A stretch of DNA of 47,392 bases from a virus: IMG/VR virus record IMGVR_UViG_3300036828_001403, positions 1 to 47,392 of that record; one strand, written 5' to 3'. The notes beneath the pieces are model-generated. The model saw only the letters and a program-made list of their open reading frames with translations. It did no database searches and was not told the DNA's origin. How positions within the stretch are numbered: position 1 is the first letter of the stretch; the number at the start of each line of letters is the position of its first letter. Shown here piece by piece: positions 1-8,880 of the stretch. The position numbers and the translations under genes are program-made.

Positions 1-299
1 AGTCGATTGCGGACCAGAATCCCCGCAATGCACGGCTGCAGGAATTCGCCAAGTCACATATTGCGGAAGCCAAATCTCGGGCGGAATTTCTCCAGAAGCA
101 GCAGGACTTGGAATCGGGTCGAGCCGACCACAAAGCGGAATTTCAACAGACGGCAGCCGATCGCGAGCAGGCGCACGCCGACATGGTGGCGATGCGACAG
201 CAGGGCCTCGCACTACAGCAGCAGAATGAGCAGGCCAACCAGCAGTTCAAAGCCATCACGGTTCAGATGCAGCAATCGAAGAACAAGGACGAGCAGCAG
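1..299. repeat. Left copy of terminal direct repeat (circular junction)
   Basis: Bases 1-299 align without gaps to 47094-47392. I count 11 substitutions, all between 128 and 220 (128, 142, 143, 153, 186, 204-206, 209, 219, 220); the flanks are identical. Both copies lie in the same reading frame of one gene. An assembler overlap on a circular or circularly permuted genome, built from two co-occurring strains, explains this best. A true terminal redundancy would be expected to be identical. Confidence 0.9.
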
Positions 300-692
300 C
301 AGCACTTCGATAGCGCCTCGCGCAACCTGCAAACGCAATTGATGAATATCCAGAAATTGACGACCTCCGCGACGCCAGCATCCGCAGATCAGATTAAGAG
401 CCAGATCGACAAGTGGAACGCGCAGGCCAGGACGTTGAAGACGCAGGCCGATAAAGCGGGCCTCGATTACGACGAGAGTCTATTCGAGCCGGTAACGGCC
501 AAGACGATTCAGAATCATCCTTGGTTGGGTGGTTTGAGCGGCACTACTACGAGCATTGAATCGGGTGCCGCTCCGCCGTCTGCTACAGCGCGACCATCTG
601 GTGTTGGTTCCGATTGGACTCAGACTTCAGTGAAAGGCAAGCCCGCGTGGGTGAGTCCTGACAAGACCAAAGCCGTTTTTATAAATGGCTGA
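3..692 (+). CDS. Internal virion (ejection) protein, C-terminal part
   Basis: This frame is open from the first base and is the continuation of the gene that begins at 46511 and runs off the right end. Joined across the terminal overlap, the protein would be roughly 500 residues. This portion is very rich in Gln, Ala, Lys and Glu with long predicted helices (the stretch around RADHKAEFQQTAADREQ), typical of an elongated coiled-coil virion protein, and it ends in a small Gly/Ser/Pro-rich tail. It overlaps the next gene by 8 bases, so the two are translationally coupled. Its place after the nozzle-like and GNAT-like genes and before a second large Ala/Gly-rich protein fits a podovirus ejection protein. 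No enzymatic motif is visible. The function is inferred from order and composition. Confidence 0.6.
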   Translation, partial: SIADQNPRNARLQEFAKSHIAEAKSRAEFLQKQQDLESGRADHKAEFQQTAADREQAHADMVAMRQQGLALQQQNEQANQQFKAITVQMQQSKNKDEQQQHFDSASRNLQTQLMNIQKLTTSATPASADQIKSQIDKWNAQARTLKTQADKAGLDYDESLFEPVTAKTIQNHPWLGGLSGTTTSIESGAAPPSATARPSGVGSDWTQTSVKGKPAWVSPDKTKAVFING

Positions 693-2688
693 TGTTGTTT
701 CCATCAATCCAAAGGATGTTGATCCGGTAGTCTCGATCAATCCTGCGGATGTCGATCCGCCATCCCCCTCTATCATGGACCCGCACCCGGTCCAGTCCGG
801 AGTCAGGCGCATCGGTCGAGTAGTCGGCGCTCTTGACCCAACCAACCCCGCCAATTTGCCAAGGGTTGCTCCTCCCGCAGCGGGAACTGCTACTGCGATA
901 GGCGCTCCTCTTGCCGGAGCAGCTATCGGTGGAGCGATAGGCGGTCCTCCAGGTGCGGTCGTGGGTGGTTTAACGGGTGCCGCGGTGGGCGGTTTCGGCG
1001 CGCCTTATGCTGAGTACGCGACCAGCAAGGCGTTGGGGAATCATCCTGCGGTCCCGGCTTTTTCTGATGCGGTGAAGGGTGCGGTTATCAACACGGTCTT
1101 TGAAGGCAACGCGCAAGTGAGCAAATTTGTCGGGGCAAGCGAACGGGCCGCTGCCGCAGAACTGGCCGGGCAGACGACGAGAACCGCAACCGAGATGGAG
1201 CGTCTCCCGCCCGAACTCAGAACACCGGAAAATATCCGCGCGGCCGCAACCAACCGCGATTTTCTCGGCCGGATGGGTATGAGTCCGCAGGAAATAGATG
1301 CGGCGATTGCTGATCCAGCGGGAACGGCAGAACGCTTACAGCAGTCGGTTAATGAAGGATTATCGGTAGCCGATACCTTCAATAAGACGGTGGAGGGGGA
1401 ACGCGCAAGGTTCAAGACTCGTTACGATGCGGCCTATGGCGCACAGGCGAATGCTCCGGTCGATACCAAGCCTATGGCCGATCAAATGCGTCAGATTGCC
1501 CAAGGGCAGGGACAGCACGAACTGACCCCGACCTTCAGGAATTTCCTGCTGCGTAAAGCTGATGAACTAGAAGGGCTAACTCCCAAGACCGCCCCAGTTC
1601 CCGGTGAAGTCTTGCAAGGAGCGACCAAGGCGCAGGCTGCGCAATATCGAGGAATTGATCTGGACCCCGGCACCCAGGCTCAATTGGAAGCACAGAAACG
1701 GGGTATTACCGACAATCGTGAGCTTCGTCGGATCGGTCAAGAAGCCCGAGCAGCAGCCCAAAAAGGACCAACCACTACGGTTCAAGATTTACGCTCGCTG
1801 CGAACCGAGATACGTGAGAACGTTCCGGCTGGTGCGACCAATCTGGATCGCAAGATCGCCGGGCAACTCGACCAGTCCATTACCGACAACTACGAGAAGT
1901 CGATTCTCGATCATGGCGGAACCAATGAGCAGATAGGGCAACTCCGCGGTATCGATCAAGATTACGGGGAGTTTCAGCGGACTATTGGCACGCTCAAACC
2001 AGGCAGCAAGGAATTCGGCGAGCAGACCGCTGATGCTTTCTTTCAGACCGCCAAGAACAACCCGACCCTGGCATTGAACTACGTACGCATGGCGGAAGAA
2101 TCGGGGACCATGCCCGAGTTTCGCGAGCAATTCCTGAAAAACCTCACCGGAGAGATGCAGGCGACTGATCAACCATTAAGCCAGATGGAAGTCCTCCAAA
2201 AGCTCCAAACGACGTGGCGCACTACGGAGGATGGCAAGCAGGTTTTGCGATCGGTGTTTGGAAAGAACTCTCCGATGGCCGATCCGGTCGAATTCTCCAA
2301 AATCTACTCGAATGTCGCAAGTGCAAGCGGGAAGGCGAAAGCGGCTGAAGCTGCTCAGAGCGTCATTTCCGGCTACATACGCTCGCCGAGGATGATCGTA
2401 AGTCTCGCCTCGTTCTACGCGACCTATTCGTTGATCGTCGGGCATGCCGGATCTCCGTGGGGTGACCTGCGCAAGAATCCCCAAGCTGCCCTCACCGGCA
2501 TCGTGGGTGCGGCGCTTACGTTAGCGGGAGTGAACAAGATCATGTCAACGGTATCGCCGCAGGTCCAGAGAACCTACGCGAGCTGGCTGGTGAATCACGA
2601 CCCCGAAAGTTTTGCCAATCTGATTCGGATGACCGGTGCGACGACGACCGGCCTCACGAGTCAGCCGTCAGAAGAGACTCGCCCTTAG
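685..2688 (+). CDS. Large internal virion / DNA-ejection-like protein
   Basis: A 667-residue protein. Residues about 60-110 are a Gly/Ala-rich hydrophobic segment (repeated GAAIGGAIGG-type glycine-zipper sequence), the middle is long, helical and rich in Gln, Arg and Glu, and residues about 565-625 contain two more hydrophobic stretches. Glycine-zipper segments plus long helices are common in podovirus proteins that are ejected to make a channel through the host envelope. I see no lysozyme or transglycosylase motif. It starts inside the end of the preceding gene. Its 3' end overlaps the convergent ATP-grasp gene by 35 bases. Assignment as an ejection protein comes from order, size and membrane-active composition; the exact family is not recognised. 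Confidence 0.6.
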   Translation: MADVVSINPKDVDPVVSINPADVDPPSPSIMDPHPVQSGVRRIGRVVGALDPTNPANLPRVAPPAAGTATAIGAPLAGAAIGGAIGGPPGAVVGGLTGAAVGGFGAPYAEYATSKALGNHPAVPAFSDAVKGAVINTVFEGNAQVSKFVGASERAAAAELAGQTTRTATEMERLPPELRTPENIRAAATNRDFLGRMGMSPQEIDAAIADPAGTAERLQQSVNEGLSVADTFNKTVEGERARFKTRYDAAYGAQANAPVDTKPMADQMRQIAQGQGQHELTPTFRNFLLRKADELEGLTPKTAPVPGEVLQGATKAQAAQYRGIDLDPGTQAQLEAQKRGITDNRELRRIGQEARAAAQKGPTTTVQDLRSLRTEIRENVPAGATNLDRKIAGQLDQSITDNYEKSILDHGGTNEQIGQLRGIDQDYGEFQRTIGTLKPGSKEFGEQTADAFFQTAKNNPTLALNYVRMAEESGTMPEFREQFLKNLTGEMQATDQPLSQMEVLQKLQTTWRTTEDGKQVLRSVFGKNSPMADPVEFSKIYSNVASASGKAKAAEAAQSVISGYIRSPRMIVSLASFYATYSLIVGHAGSPWGDLRKNPQAALTGIVGAALTLAGVNKIMSTVSPQVQRTYASWLVNHDPESFANLIRMTGATTTGLTSQPSEETRP

Positions 2689-3871
2689 CCATTGCTTCTC
2701 TGGCTTTCTGGAGTACATCCGTCGCGAAATGCAGTCCATCGGCGTTGACCGCCTCGGCTGCCTCTTCAGCCATCTCCGCCGCTTCTTCCGGTTCCGCCCC
2801 CCATCCCAAAGCCGATCCGAATTCCTCGTACTTGGAATCGTGGGGAATGATCCAGATCTTGCCGTCCAGCACGAAGTAGTTGTGAAAGGCGTAGAAGCAC
2901 TTCTTTGGAAAATCCACGCGCAGAAAGTCGTCCGCCACCACGTCAGACTTGAGTACGATTTCGCAAAAGTATTTCGCTTTGCCGTAATCCGGCGGCTCTC
3001 CCTTGAGCACTACCTGGGAGAAATTCCCGCAGGCCTGCGACATAATGCCGCCAGGTGGTGACGGCACCCGGCAAGTCGCGTCCGTCATGAAGACGGTGCC
3101 GTCCTCGGTGATGCGCATCTCGTTGGAGAAAAAACAGTTGTAGCCGGTGGAGGCGAAGTAATCTCCGATCACCTCGAAGATGGGCCGCAGCGGTTTGGGG
3201 GTTGTCTGGATCAGCCTTCCTGCATACCCCGCATCCTTGATCTCGCAGCCCAGGATCGCAGGTTCCATCCATCCATTACTGAAGTAAGTGTCGATGCCAA
3301 GTTCGCACGCCGACGGAATCGGGTCTTGCACGATAAAGCGCACCAGGTGACCGATGGGGCCGAAGCGTACCTGCAAACGATTGAACCACGGCTGCGCGCT
3401 CTCCCAGTCCACGAAATGAAACGTCTCGAGGTCGCCGCGGAACACGCTGACCTTGATAAACTTGTCCTTCTCGTGCTTCAGGTACTCATCAAGCTGCTGG
3501 AGTCCTTCGATCTCGCACTGCTCAATCACCGGCAGCTGGTGCTCTTCCAGCAAGTTCGCCATGAACCAGCGATCGGTCTCAAGATGATTGCCGGCGCCGC
3601 TGCCAAACACCGGAATCTTGAGCTCACGCGCCAGTTGCTCGAGTCCATTCAGATGGAGATCAAGCACCACCAGGTGGGAGGCGTTGCCCTCCAGCATGTA
3701 GGTAATGGGATCATCGACGCGTTCTATATCGGGAATGCCGGTGCCGGGTGCGAATTCCCGCGAGGTCGGAAACGCGTTGTGCCACGATGAGTAGTAGGCG
3801 ACCGGCTGGTCTTGTGCCAGGCGGGCGGCGACGTTTACGAAGAGCCCATTATCAACGACGAGCAGTTTCAT
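2654..3871 (-). CDS. ATP-grasp ligase, phosphoribosylglycinamide-synthetase-like
   Basis: A 405-residue protein read leftward, the only antisense gene between the ejection and capsid genes. It starts MKLLVVDNGLF, an N-terminal strand like that of PurD-type proteins. A segment like the PurD lid-helix region follows near residue 95 (PVFGSGAGNHLETDRWFMAN), then KFIKVSVFRGD (nucleotide-binding strand), FIVQDPIPSACELGIDTYF and FMTDATCRVPSPP, where ATP-grasp enzymes place their metal-binding carboxylates. ATP-grasp enzymes join a carboxylate to an amine or thiol through an acyl phosphate. The substrate here is unknown. Purine synthesis, amino-acid tagging of a protein and nucleotide hypermodification are all possible. 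I chose the 3871 start over an upstream in-frame ATG at 3946 because homology-like sequence begins there. The C terminus is Ala/Glu-rich. Confidence 0.65.
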   Translation of the reverse strand: MKLLVVDNGLFVNVAARLAQDQPVAYYSSWHNAFPTSREFAPGTGIPDIERVDDPITYMLEGNASHLVVLDLHLNGLEQLARELKIPVFGSGAGNHLETDRWFMANLLEEHQLPVIEQCEIEGLQQLDEYLKHEKDKFIKVSVFRGDLETFHFVDWESAQPWFNRLQVRFGPIGHLVRFIVQDPIPSACELGIDTYFSNGWMEPAILGCEIKDAGYAGRLIQTTPKPLRPIFEVIGDYFASTGYNCFFSNEMRITEDGTVFMTDATCRVPSPPGGIMSQACGNFSQVVLKGEPPDYGKAKYFCEIVLKSDVVADDFLRVDFPKKCFYAFHNYFVLDGKIWIIPHDSKYEEFGSALGWGAEPEEAAEMAEEAAEAVNADGLHFATDVLQKAREAMAKGESLLTADS

Positions 3872-3878
3872 GACCCTG

Positions 3879-3907
3879 CTTGTAAAAGCACGCAGACGAT
3901 TTGACAA
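3879..3907 (-). promoter_or_regulatory. Candidate promoter for the ATP-grasp gene
   Basis: On the minus strand TTGTCA (3902-3907) and TACAAG (3879-3884) are separated by 17 bases, a reasonable sigma-70 layout. The -10 box is only a 4/6 match. Transcription would begin almost at the ATG at 3871, giving a very short or absent leader, so the promoter or the start codon may be misplaced. Confidence 0.3.
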
Positions 3908-3933
3908 GAGAAACCCGAACGCATAAGTGGTCT

Positions 3934-3962
3934 GGGACAGAAGCAAGCCACGAATTTATAAA
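3934..3962 (+). promoter_or_regulatory. Candidate rightward promoter before the capsid genes
   Basis: GGGACA (3934-3939) and TATAAA (3957-3962) are separated by 17 bases, a fair sigma-70 match. It lies just ahead of the first rightward gene after the antisense ATP-grasp gene and could restart late transcription there. A perfect TTGACA at 3901 is also present but lacks a good -10. Confidence 0.35.
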
Positions 3963-3977
3963 GGTTGGTACAGGACA

Positions 3978-4169
3978 ATGCCGCGTGGAAGCAACAGTTC
4001 CATCGAAACCGACCGGGTGAGCGCGCAGGAGCGATTCAACTCTTCGCGTGCGAACGGGAAGACTGACGCCGGTGCCGCAATCCCCAATTCGCCCTATGTT
4101 AAAAAAGGGTTCGGAAGTGAGACCGGCATGCAGAGGAACCCCAAGAAGATGCCCGCTCCTCGAGAGTAA
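3978..4169 (+). CDS. Small hypothetical protein upstream of portal
   Basis: A 63-residue hydrophilic protein, rich in Ser, Asn, Arg and Lys, with no hydrophobic segment and no recognised motif. An in-frame ATG at 3927 would add 17 residues, but it would lie upstream of the candidate promoter, so 3978 is preferred. It opens the portal-capsid gene run and ends 3 bases before the next ATG. It may be a minor virion or assembly protein; that is inference from position only. Confidence 0.5.
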   Translation: MPRGSNSSIETDRVSAQERFNSSRANGKTDAGAAIPNSPYVKKGFGSETGMQRNPKKMPAPRE

Positions 4170-4172
4170 GCC

Positions 4173-4517
4173 ATGCCCATCGGCGTCGACGTGTTTTTAA
4201 ACGCCAACCAGTGGGTGATCTCTTACGACGCTCTTACTGCCACTCACACGTTGCCCTACCAGTTGTGGCCTGACATCACCGACCTGCTGCAGATGAAGCC
4301 GTTTCTGCCACGGCGCATGGTGTGGACCGCAGTCGCGTCGGCCGCTGGCAACCAGGTCATCCTCCAGGACAGCCAGGGCGCCACCTACGTGCATTTCGTC
4401 GCTTCCGGAGCTGACTACCAGCCCCCGCAAGAATGGAAACGCTCCACCTACGAATCGGGTCCGATGAAGGTCATCATCACCCAGTTTGATGTGGGGGAAC
4501 TGATTATTTACCTCTGA
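4173..4517 (+). CDS. Hypothetical structural-region protein, 114 aa
   Basis: The protein is beta-strand-like with alternating hydrophobic residues and many Tyr, Trp and Val, and has no signal peptide or membrane span. It sits tightly between a small ORF and another small beta-rich ORF, just upstream of the portal gene. I do not recognise the family. Size and composition would suit a small virion component such as a decoration or fibre-attachment protein, but nothing in the sequence proves this. Confidence 0.6.
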   Translation: MPIGVDVFLNANQWVISYDALTATHTLPYQLWPDITDLLQMKPFLPRRMVWTAVASAAGNQVILQDSQGATYVHFVASGADYQPPQEWKRSTYESGPMKVIITQFDVGELIIYL

Positions 4518-4521
4518 ATCA

Positions 4522-4902
4522 ATGCCTGAGCTGCGTGTCACCCTCAAGTTCGAGTTGGATGGCGTCACGCTGTCCGATATGCCGCTGATCAGCCGGGTGA
4601 TTGTTGCGGAAGGCGGCGCCCCCGTCATCCAGGTGTTTGCCCCGGATAACAATTCCACCGCGTTCCACCCGATACCCTCGATCACTTCGCCCAATGTCGG
4701 GGTGTTTTTCGCGCACACCGATCAGACGCTCAACTTGAACCTCAACGCGTTCAGTGCGGTGCCCCTGCAGGCGGGCGGTTTCATCCTGATCTTCGGGACG
4801 CAACTGACGCAGGCGACCCCATCCACCGATGTGCAGATCAACAACCCGGCTCTCACCGGTGGTGCCAGCGCCAACGTCACGATCCTCCATACGGGCACCT
4901 AA
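4522..4902 (+). CDS. Hypothetical beta-rich structural-region protein, 126 aa
   Basis: A 126-residue protein rich in Thr, Val, Ile and Asn with strand-forming periodicity and almost no charged helical sequence. Four bases separate it from the preceding stop, and its own TAA directly abuts the GTG of the portal gene. Similar overall character to the preceding ORF suggests they work together, perhaps as minor head proteins. The family is not recognised. Confidence 0.6.
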   Translation: MPELRVTLKFELDGVTLSDMPLISRVIVAEGGAPVIQVFAPDNNSTAFHPIPSITSPNVGVFFAHTDQTLNLNLNAFSAVPLQAGGFILIFGTQLTQATPSTDVQINNPALTGGASANVTILHTGT

Positions 4903-6744
4903 GTGCGCACCGTAGCGGAAGGTGCCGGAGAGTCGCTCAAGCTCACTGCCGAGCAGCGCTCCCGCCTCTCGGCCTATCTGCAATCCGCGCATCGCGAAGC
5001 GCTCGACCAGCGTTTCGGCGTGGAGAAGATGTGGCAGCGTTGCGACAACTCCTACATCGGTCAGTCACCGGCCGATCCCAGGTGGACCCCATATAAGGAA
5101 GCTCCCGTTATCGAAGTCACCATCGGTGCCATGTGCACCGATTCGGTGATCGCGCAGGCCAACAACCTGATCTTTCAGACCGAGCCGATTCTCACCATCC
5201 GCCCCACCCACGAGAACTACCAGGCCAAGGCCGAGGCGCTGCAGCGGCTGGTCGATATCGAAGTCCGCGGCAAGATGTGGAATTTCCGCGGCGGTGCCAC
5301 CGAGGGCCTGGTGGACGTGGTCAAGAAAGGCAACGTGGTCTGGTACGTGCCCTTCACCAAGACCGTGCGGGTCACCGACATCGAGAAGGTGGTGACCTTC
5401 GGCCCCAAGATTTATTGCCTGCCGCTCGAGGATTTCATCATGCCCGCCAATTCCACCAAGGACGTGCAGGCCGCCCGCTTCGCGACCGCGCGTTTCTGGC
5501 TGGGGCGCAAAGATTTGAATCTCAAGGCGCGGCTCAACAACTGGTCGGTGGACGACGCGGTGGGCGGCGATTCCAACGCGCCGCGCTACACGCGCCTGCG
5601 CGCTGCGGGCCTGGCCGGCGTTGCGGGCGAGAAATACGAAGAAGTCGCCATTGCCGACACGTTCTGCTACTTCGACCTGTTCGAAGACGGCACCGAGTGC
5701 GACCTCGAACTGATCTGGAACATGACCTCCGGACGCATCCTGAAGGCCATGTGGAACCGCTACGACTACCGCCCGTTCGTGCTCGAGTGCTACCAGGACC
5801 AGGCTCACACCTGGGTTGGTCTCGGCGTCATGCAGATGTCGGAGCAGTACGAACGCATGGCGACCGAGTTATGGAACAACCACGTCTGGAACGCGATGAT
5901 CGCCAACATGAAGGCCTTCAAGGGGCCGTCATCCGCCATGCAGGAGGCCAGCGAGCTCTATCCGGGCGTGTTTCTCACTACCGACAACGGCGATGTGCAG
6001 GCCATGGATATGGGCATCGTCAATCCATCCTCCATCCAGGCCTTTACCATGATCATGCAAATGGTGCGGGATCGGACTGGCACCCAGCTGCTCAATCAGC
6101 CGATGCGCAACAACTCGCGGACCCCCGCCAATACCATGTCCATGATCTCGCAGCAGTCCAATACCCGCTTCACTCCCCAGTTCGACAACATGCGCGACGG
6201 CCTGGCCAACTGCGCGATGCAGTGCATCTATCGCCTCCAGGAACAGGTAAAGGGCGGACCCAACCAGAAACTGGTCAGGGACCAGATCCTTGCGTTGCTG
6301 GGCGACGAAGACGGGGAACTGGTCATCGACCTGTTGAAGCAGAAGCGCCCACTGGTGGAAGCCATTGAAGTCCAACTCACTGCTGCCAGTGTCTCGGTCA
6401 ATCGCGAGTCGGACCGCCAGAACCTCATGCAGCTGGCTACCCAGGTCTATCCGCTCTACTTCCAGGCCTGCCAACAACTGGCCGCCATCAAGGCGCATCC
6501 GCCGTTCCCCGGCGCCGACCAGGTGGCGGATCAGGCCGCCAAGATGATCAACAACATCATGCACAAGCTCTTGAAGACTTTCGACCAGATCGCCGAGGTC
6601 AGGAATCTCACCGTCGATCTCGATGCGATTCAGCCCGTCATGGCCAACTTGGGAATGGAACAGATTCCGGGTCAGATGCAGGGAGCCATGACGGGAATCA
6701 TGGGCGGTCCCAGTCCAAACGGTGCTGCTGGACCAAGGCAATGA
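4903..6744 (+). CDS. Portal protein
   Basis: A 613-residue protein starting at a GTG directly after the previous stop codon. The size, the N-terminal helical region followed by an aromatic, strand-rich core (residues about 40-330), and the later segment with TQLLNQPMRNNSRTPANT leading into long Gln-rich helices match podovirus-type portal (head-tail connector) proteins. These form the dodecameric ring at one capsid vertex through which DNA is packaged and ejected. The C-terminal roughly 130 residues are helical and end in a Gly/Met/Pro-rich tail. Position directly upstream of scaffold-like and capsid genes supports the call. The terminase is about 30 kb away on the linear map, although both lie in the same rightward block on the circle. 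Confidence 0.8.
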   Translation: MRTVAEGAGESLKLTAEQRSRLSAYLQSAHREALDQRFGVEKMWQRCDNSYIGQSPADPRWTPYKEAPVIEVTIGAMCTDSVIAQANNLIFQTEPILTIRPTHENYQAKAEALQRLVDIEVRGKMWNFRGGATEGLVDVVKKGNVVWYVPFTKTVRVTDIEKVVTFGPKIYCLPLEDFIMPANSTKDVQAARFATARFWLGRKDLNLKARLNNWSVDDAVGGDSNAPRYTRLRAAGLAGVAGEKYEEVAIADTFCYFDLFEDGTECDLELIWNMTSGRILKAMWNRYDYRPFVLECYQDQAHTWVGLGVMQMSEQYERMATELWNNHVWNAMIANMKAFKGPSSAMQEASELYPGVFLTTDNGDVQAMDMGIVNPSSIQAFTMIMQMVRDRTGTQLLNQPMRNNSRTPANTMSMISQQSNTRFTPQFDNMRDGLANCAMQCIYRLQEQVKGGPNQKLVRDQILALLGDEDGELVIDLLKQKRPLVEAIEVQLTAASVSVNRESDRQNLMQLATQVYPLYFQACQQLAAIKAHPPFPGADQVADQAAKMINNIMHKLLKTFDQIAEVRNLTVDLDAIQPVMANLGMEQIPGQMQGAMTGIMGGPSPNGAAGPRQ

Positions 6745-7013
6745 GTACTCCCGACAAACTCATAACCGCGATTCGCAATGACACCGCGATACTGACCAAT
6801 ATCGTCGGTTGGCTGGATAGCGAACTGCAGAAAATAGAAGCGTCAGCGCTCGCGCTCGAGCGGACCCATGAGGAATGGATGCTGCTCAAAGGCGAAGCGC
6901 GCTGTATAAGGCGGCTGCGCGATTTCCTCAAAAAGGAGGCGAGGTTGAAGGATGTGGAAGAGCAACCGAGAAATGGCGCGGTTCGACGAGACCTTCAAAA
7001 CCGCCTGCGCTAA
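6741..7013 (+). CDS. Small helical protein overlapping portal stop
   Basis: A 90-residue, mostly helical, charged protein that begins with a 4-base ATGA overlap of the portal gene, so it is probably translationally coupled. No recognised motif. The C-terminal segment (KKEARLKDVEEQPRN) is strongly charged. It might be an assembly factor, but the function is unknown. Confidence 0.6.
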   Translation: MSTPDKLITAIRNDTAILTNIVGWLDSELQKIEASALALERTHEEWMLLKGEARCIRRLRDFLKKEARLKDVEEQPRNGAVRRDLQNRLR

Positions 7014-7182
7014 TGCGGGCGTCTACCCGTCCCGACAACAATATCGGAAATGGCGTCACCATCGAGGCGCGGCCTACCTGTCGGCTAATAACCTAACGCG
7101 CAAAGACCGTGACACGCGCTATAAAGAAACGCCCATTCTTGACAAAGAACGGGAAAAAAGAATAGGGATTCAAGCTAACTAA
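6952..7182 (+). CDS. Small basic hypothetical protein
   Basis: A 76-residue protein rich in Arg, Lys and Tyr, overlapping the previous ORF by 62 bases in another frame. AAGG lies just before the chosen ATG; an alternative start is the in-frame ATG at 6973. Sequence such as YPSRQQYRKWRHHRG suggests a nucleic-acid-binding or translation-coupled small protein. No family recognised. The long overlap makes this less certain than its neighbours. Confidence 0.5.
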   Translation: MWKSNREMARFDETFKTACANAGVYPSRQQYRKWRHHRGAAYLSANNLTRKDRDTRYKETPILDKEREKRIGIQAN

Positions 7183-7228
7183 GTTTTATTTGCCGGATGT
7201 GCGAAAGGCCCCGGAGTCTTTTGCATGT

Positions 7229-8086
7229 ATGGCAGACGAAGCGAAACCTGATTCAACTCCTGCTCCCGCACCCGAAACTGACCAGGCTCTGATCGACCGC
7301 ATCACCGCCGGCGTAAAAGCCGGGGTCGAAGCGGTCATTCCCAAACTCAACGAACAGATCAACGCGCGGCCCGTCACCACGCCCTCACCCGTCCGCCCGG
7401 AGCCGGTGGTCCAGCTCGTCCGTCCGAGCGAGGAAGAAGTTGCCGAAGCAATGGTCGATGGCAACAAGGCCAAGGTTGCCGACCTGCTGCGCAAGCAGCG
7501 CGCCTACGACCAGAACGAACAGCAACGCGCATTCGGAAATTTGACCGCCCAGGGCGGCGCCGCCATCGGCTCCATCGCCAAGCAGGCCGCCGCTACTCTC
7601 CCCTTCTACAAGCGGTTCAAGAAAGAGATCGACCAGATGGTCGATGAGTATCTCGCAGCCAATCCCGGCACCATTGGCAGCTATGACATCTACGAACGCG
7701 CCCACACCATCGTGCGGGGCAACCATACCGAGGAACTGATCGAAGAGGCGCGCGAGGAAGCCATCCGCAAGACGCGCGAGCCGGAACCCGACTTGCTCCC
7801 CGAAGGCCGTCGCCAGGCCCCCGCCGAACAACCCGAGCCGCAAAGCTTGCAGGAAGCTCTGGTCGGAGACTGGAAGCGCGAGTTCCGCGATAAGCAGCGC
7901 CAGGTCGGCGGCCGCTCAGAAGACGAGGAACTCCGCAAGATGGGCTATCGCGAGGGGTTCAAGGACTTCATCACCGAGCGCAAGCGCAATGAAACCATCG
8001 AAGACGACACGGCTGGCAGTTTCGGGCTCGATAGGGACTGGGTGTGGGACAATCCTGAGAAAACCAAGGGACACTACGTGAACTGA
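7229..8086 (+). CDS. Scaffolding-like protein
   Basis: A 285-residue acidic, helical protein with a Pro/Ala-rich N terminus (residues 1-45) and long Glu/Gln/Arg/Lys helices, ending in a short aromatic tail. Position between portal and capsid genes and this composition are typical of head scaffolding proteins, which template procapsid assembly and leave before DNA enters. The ATG at 7229 with GGAG upstream is preferred over an in-frame TTG at 7190. It ends in a TGATG overlap with the next gene. No sequence motif proves the role. Confidence 0.55.
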   Translation: MADEAKPDSTPAPAPETDQALIDRITAGVKAGVEAVIPKLNEQINARPVTTPSPVRPEPVVQLVRPSEEEVAEAMVDGNKAKVADLLRKQRAYDQNEQQRAFGNLTAQGGAAIGSIAKQAAATLPFYKRFKKEIDQMVDEYLAANPGTIGSYDIYERAHTIVRGNHTEELIEEAREEAIRKTREPEPDLLPEGRRQAPAEQPEPQSLQEALVGDWKREFRDKQRQVGGRSEDEELRKMGYREGFKDFITERKRNETIEDDTAGSFGLDRDWVWDNPEKTKGHYVN

Positions 8087-8880
8087 TGCCGCTGAGCGGG
8101 GAACATAAACAAAAATTGGCGGAAGGGCGGGCCCGGGCGGCACTGGCACGCAAACAGGCAGCCGATGCCCGGGCATTACCACCGGGTGCGGACCGCAACG
8201 AGTTGCGCGCCATCAATAAGGATCAGCTCGAAGAGCAGATCGAAGAGCGCGCCAATGAAGCCGAGATCGAAGCGATCGATCCCGCCAAGCTCGAGCGCAA
8301 AGACAACGAGATCATGCGCCATGTCCGGAGACGCGATCGCAACGGCAGCGGCGTTCCAGTCGAGAACATGGAGGCCGGCTACCGCTACGCCTGGCTGACC
8401 AACGCCACGGCGCACGGCACCACCGCGCAGCCCAGCATTCGCCAGCAACTGGCCGATGCCAAAGGGGTCGGTTACGTGCCGGTGCAGGGCAAGGACGCGG
8501 CCGGCAAGAAATTCGAGAGTGGCGATGGCGTCTCAGGCACCACGCTGCGCGGCGTGGGCGACGTGTTCCTGCACAAGATCCGCGAAGAGGATTACCAGGA
8601 GACGCTCAGGGAAGACGAAGAGAAAAATCGCCGCCAAGGCATTATCGAGGATCGTGCGGTGGTTTACGCGCGCGACCGACTGGGCATGAATGTGATGCAC
8701 AACATTGCGGATGCCTCCGACAATTTCGTCAGCCAGCGCGAACGCTCTCTGGGCAGCGAAGCACTCAAGCCCGTCAGCCAAGCCACCACGCATTTCACCG
8801 AAGGAGACCTGCGCCGCGGCTCCATGAAAGGTCCCGACGGACAGACCCTCAAACCCGGTTTCGAGAGGAGATCATCCTAA
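8086..8880 (+). CDS. Helical head-region protein, possibly second scaffold
   Basis: 264 residues. The N-terminal 75 are highly charged (KQKLAEGRARAALARKQ) and likely one long helix; the rest is mixed, with a Gly-rich segment GVSGTTLRGVGD. Start and stop both overlap neighbouring genes by single bases, so the cluster is translationally coupled. I do not recognise the family. Its place between a scaffold-like protein and a decoration-like protein suggests a head-assembly or internal head role. Confidence 0.5.
   Translation: MPLSGEHKQKLAEGRARAALARKQAADARALPPGADRNELRAINKDQLEEQIEERANEAEIEAIDPAKLERKDNEIMRHVRRRDRNGSGVPVENMEAGYRYAWLTNATAHGTTAQPSIRQQLADAKGVGYVPVQGKDAAGKKFESGDGVSGTTLRGVGDVFLHKIREEDYQETLREDEEKNRRQGIIEDRAVVYARDRLGMNVMHNIADASDNFVSQRERSLGSEALKPVSQATTHFTEGDLRRGSMKGPDGQTLKPGFERRSS

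Noticed and set aside
3901-3929. Promoter with perfect TTGACA at 3901
   Set aside because: The hexamer 17 bases downstream (TAAGTG) is a poor -10; the 3934-3962 pair is better.
5133-6368. 411-residue rightward frame inside the portal gene
   Set aside because: Overlaps the portal gene in another frame, with Arg/Gly/His/Pro composition typical of a shadow ORF.
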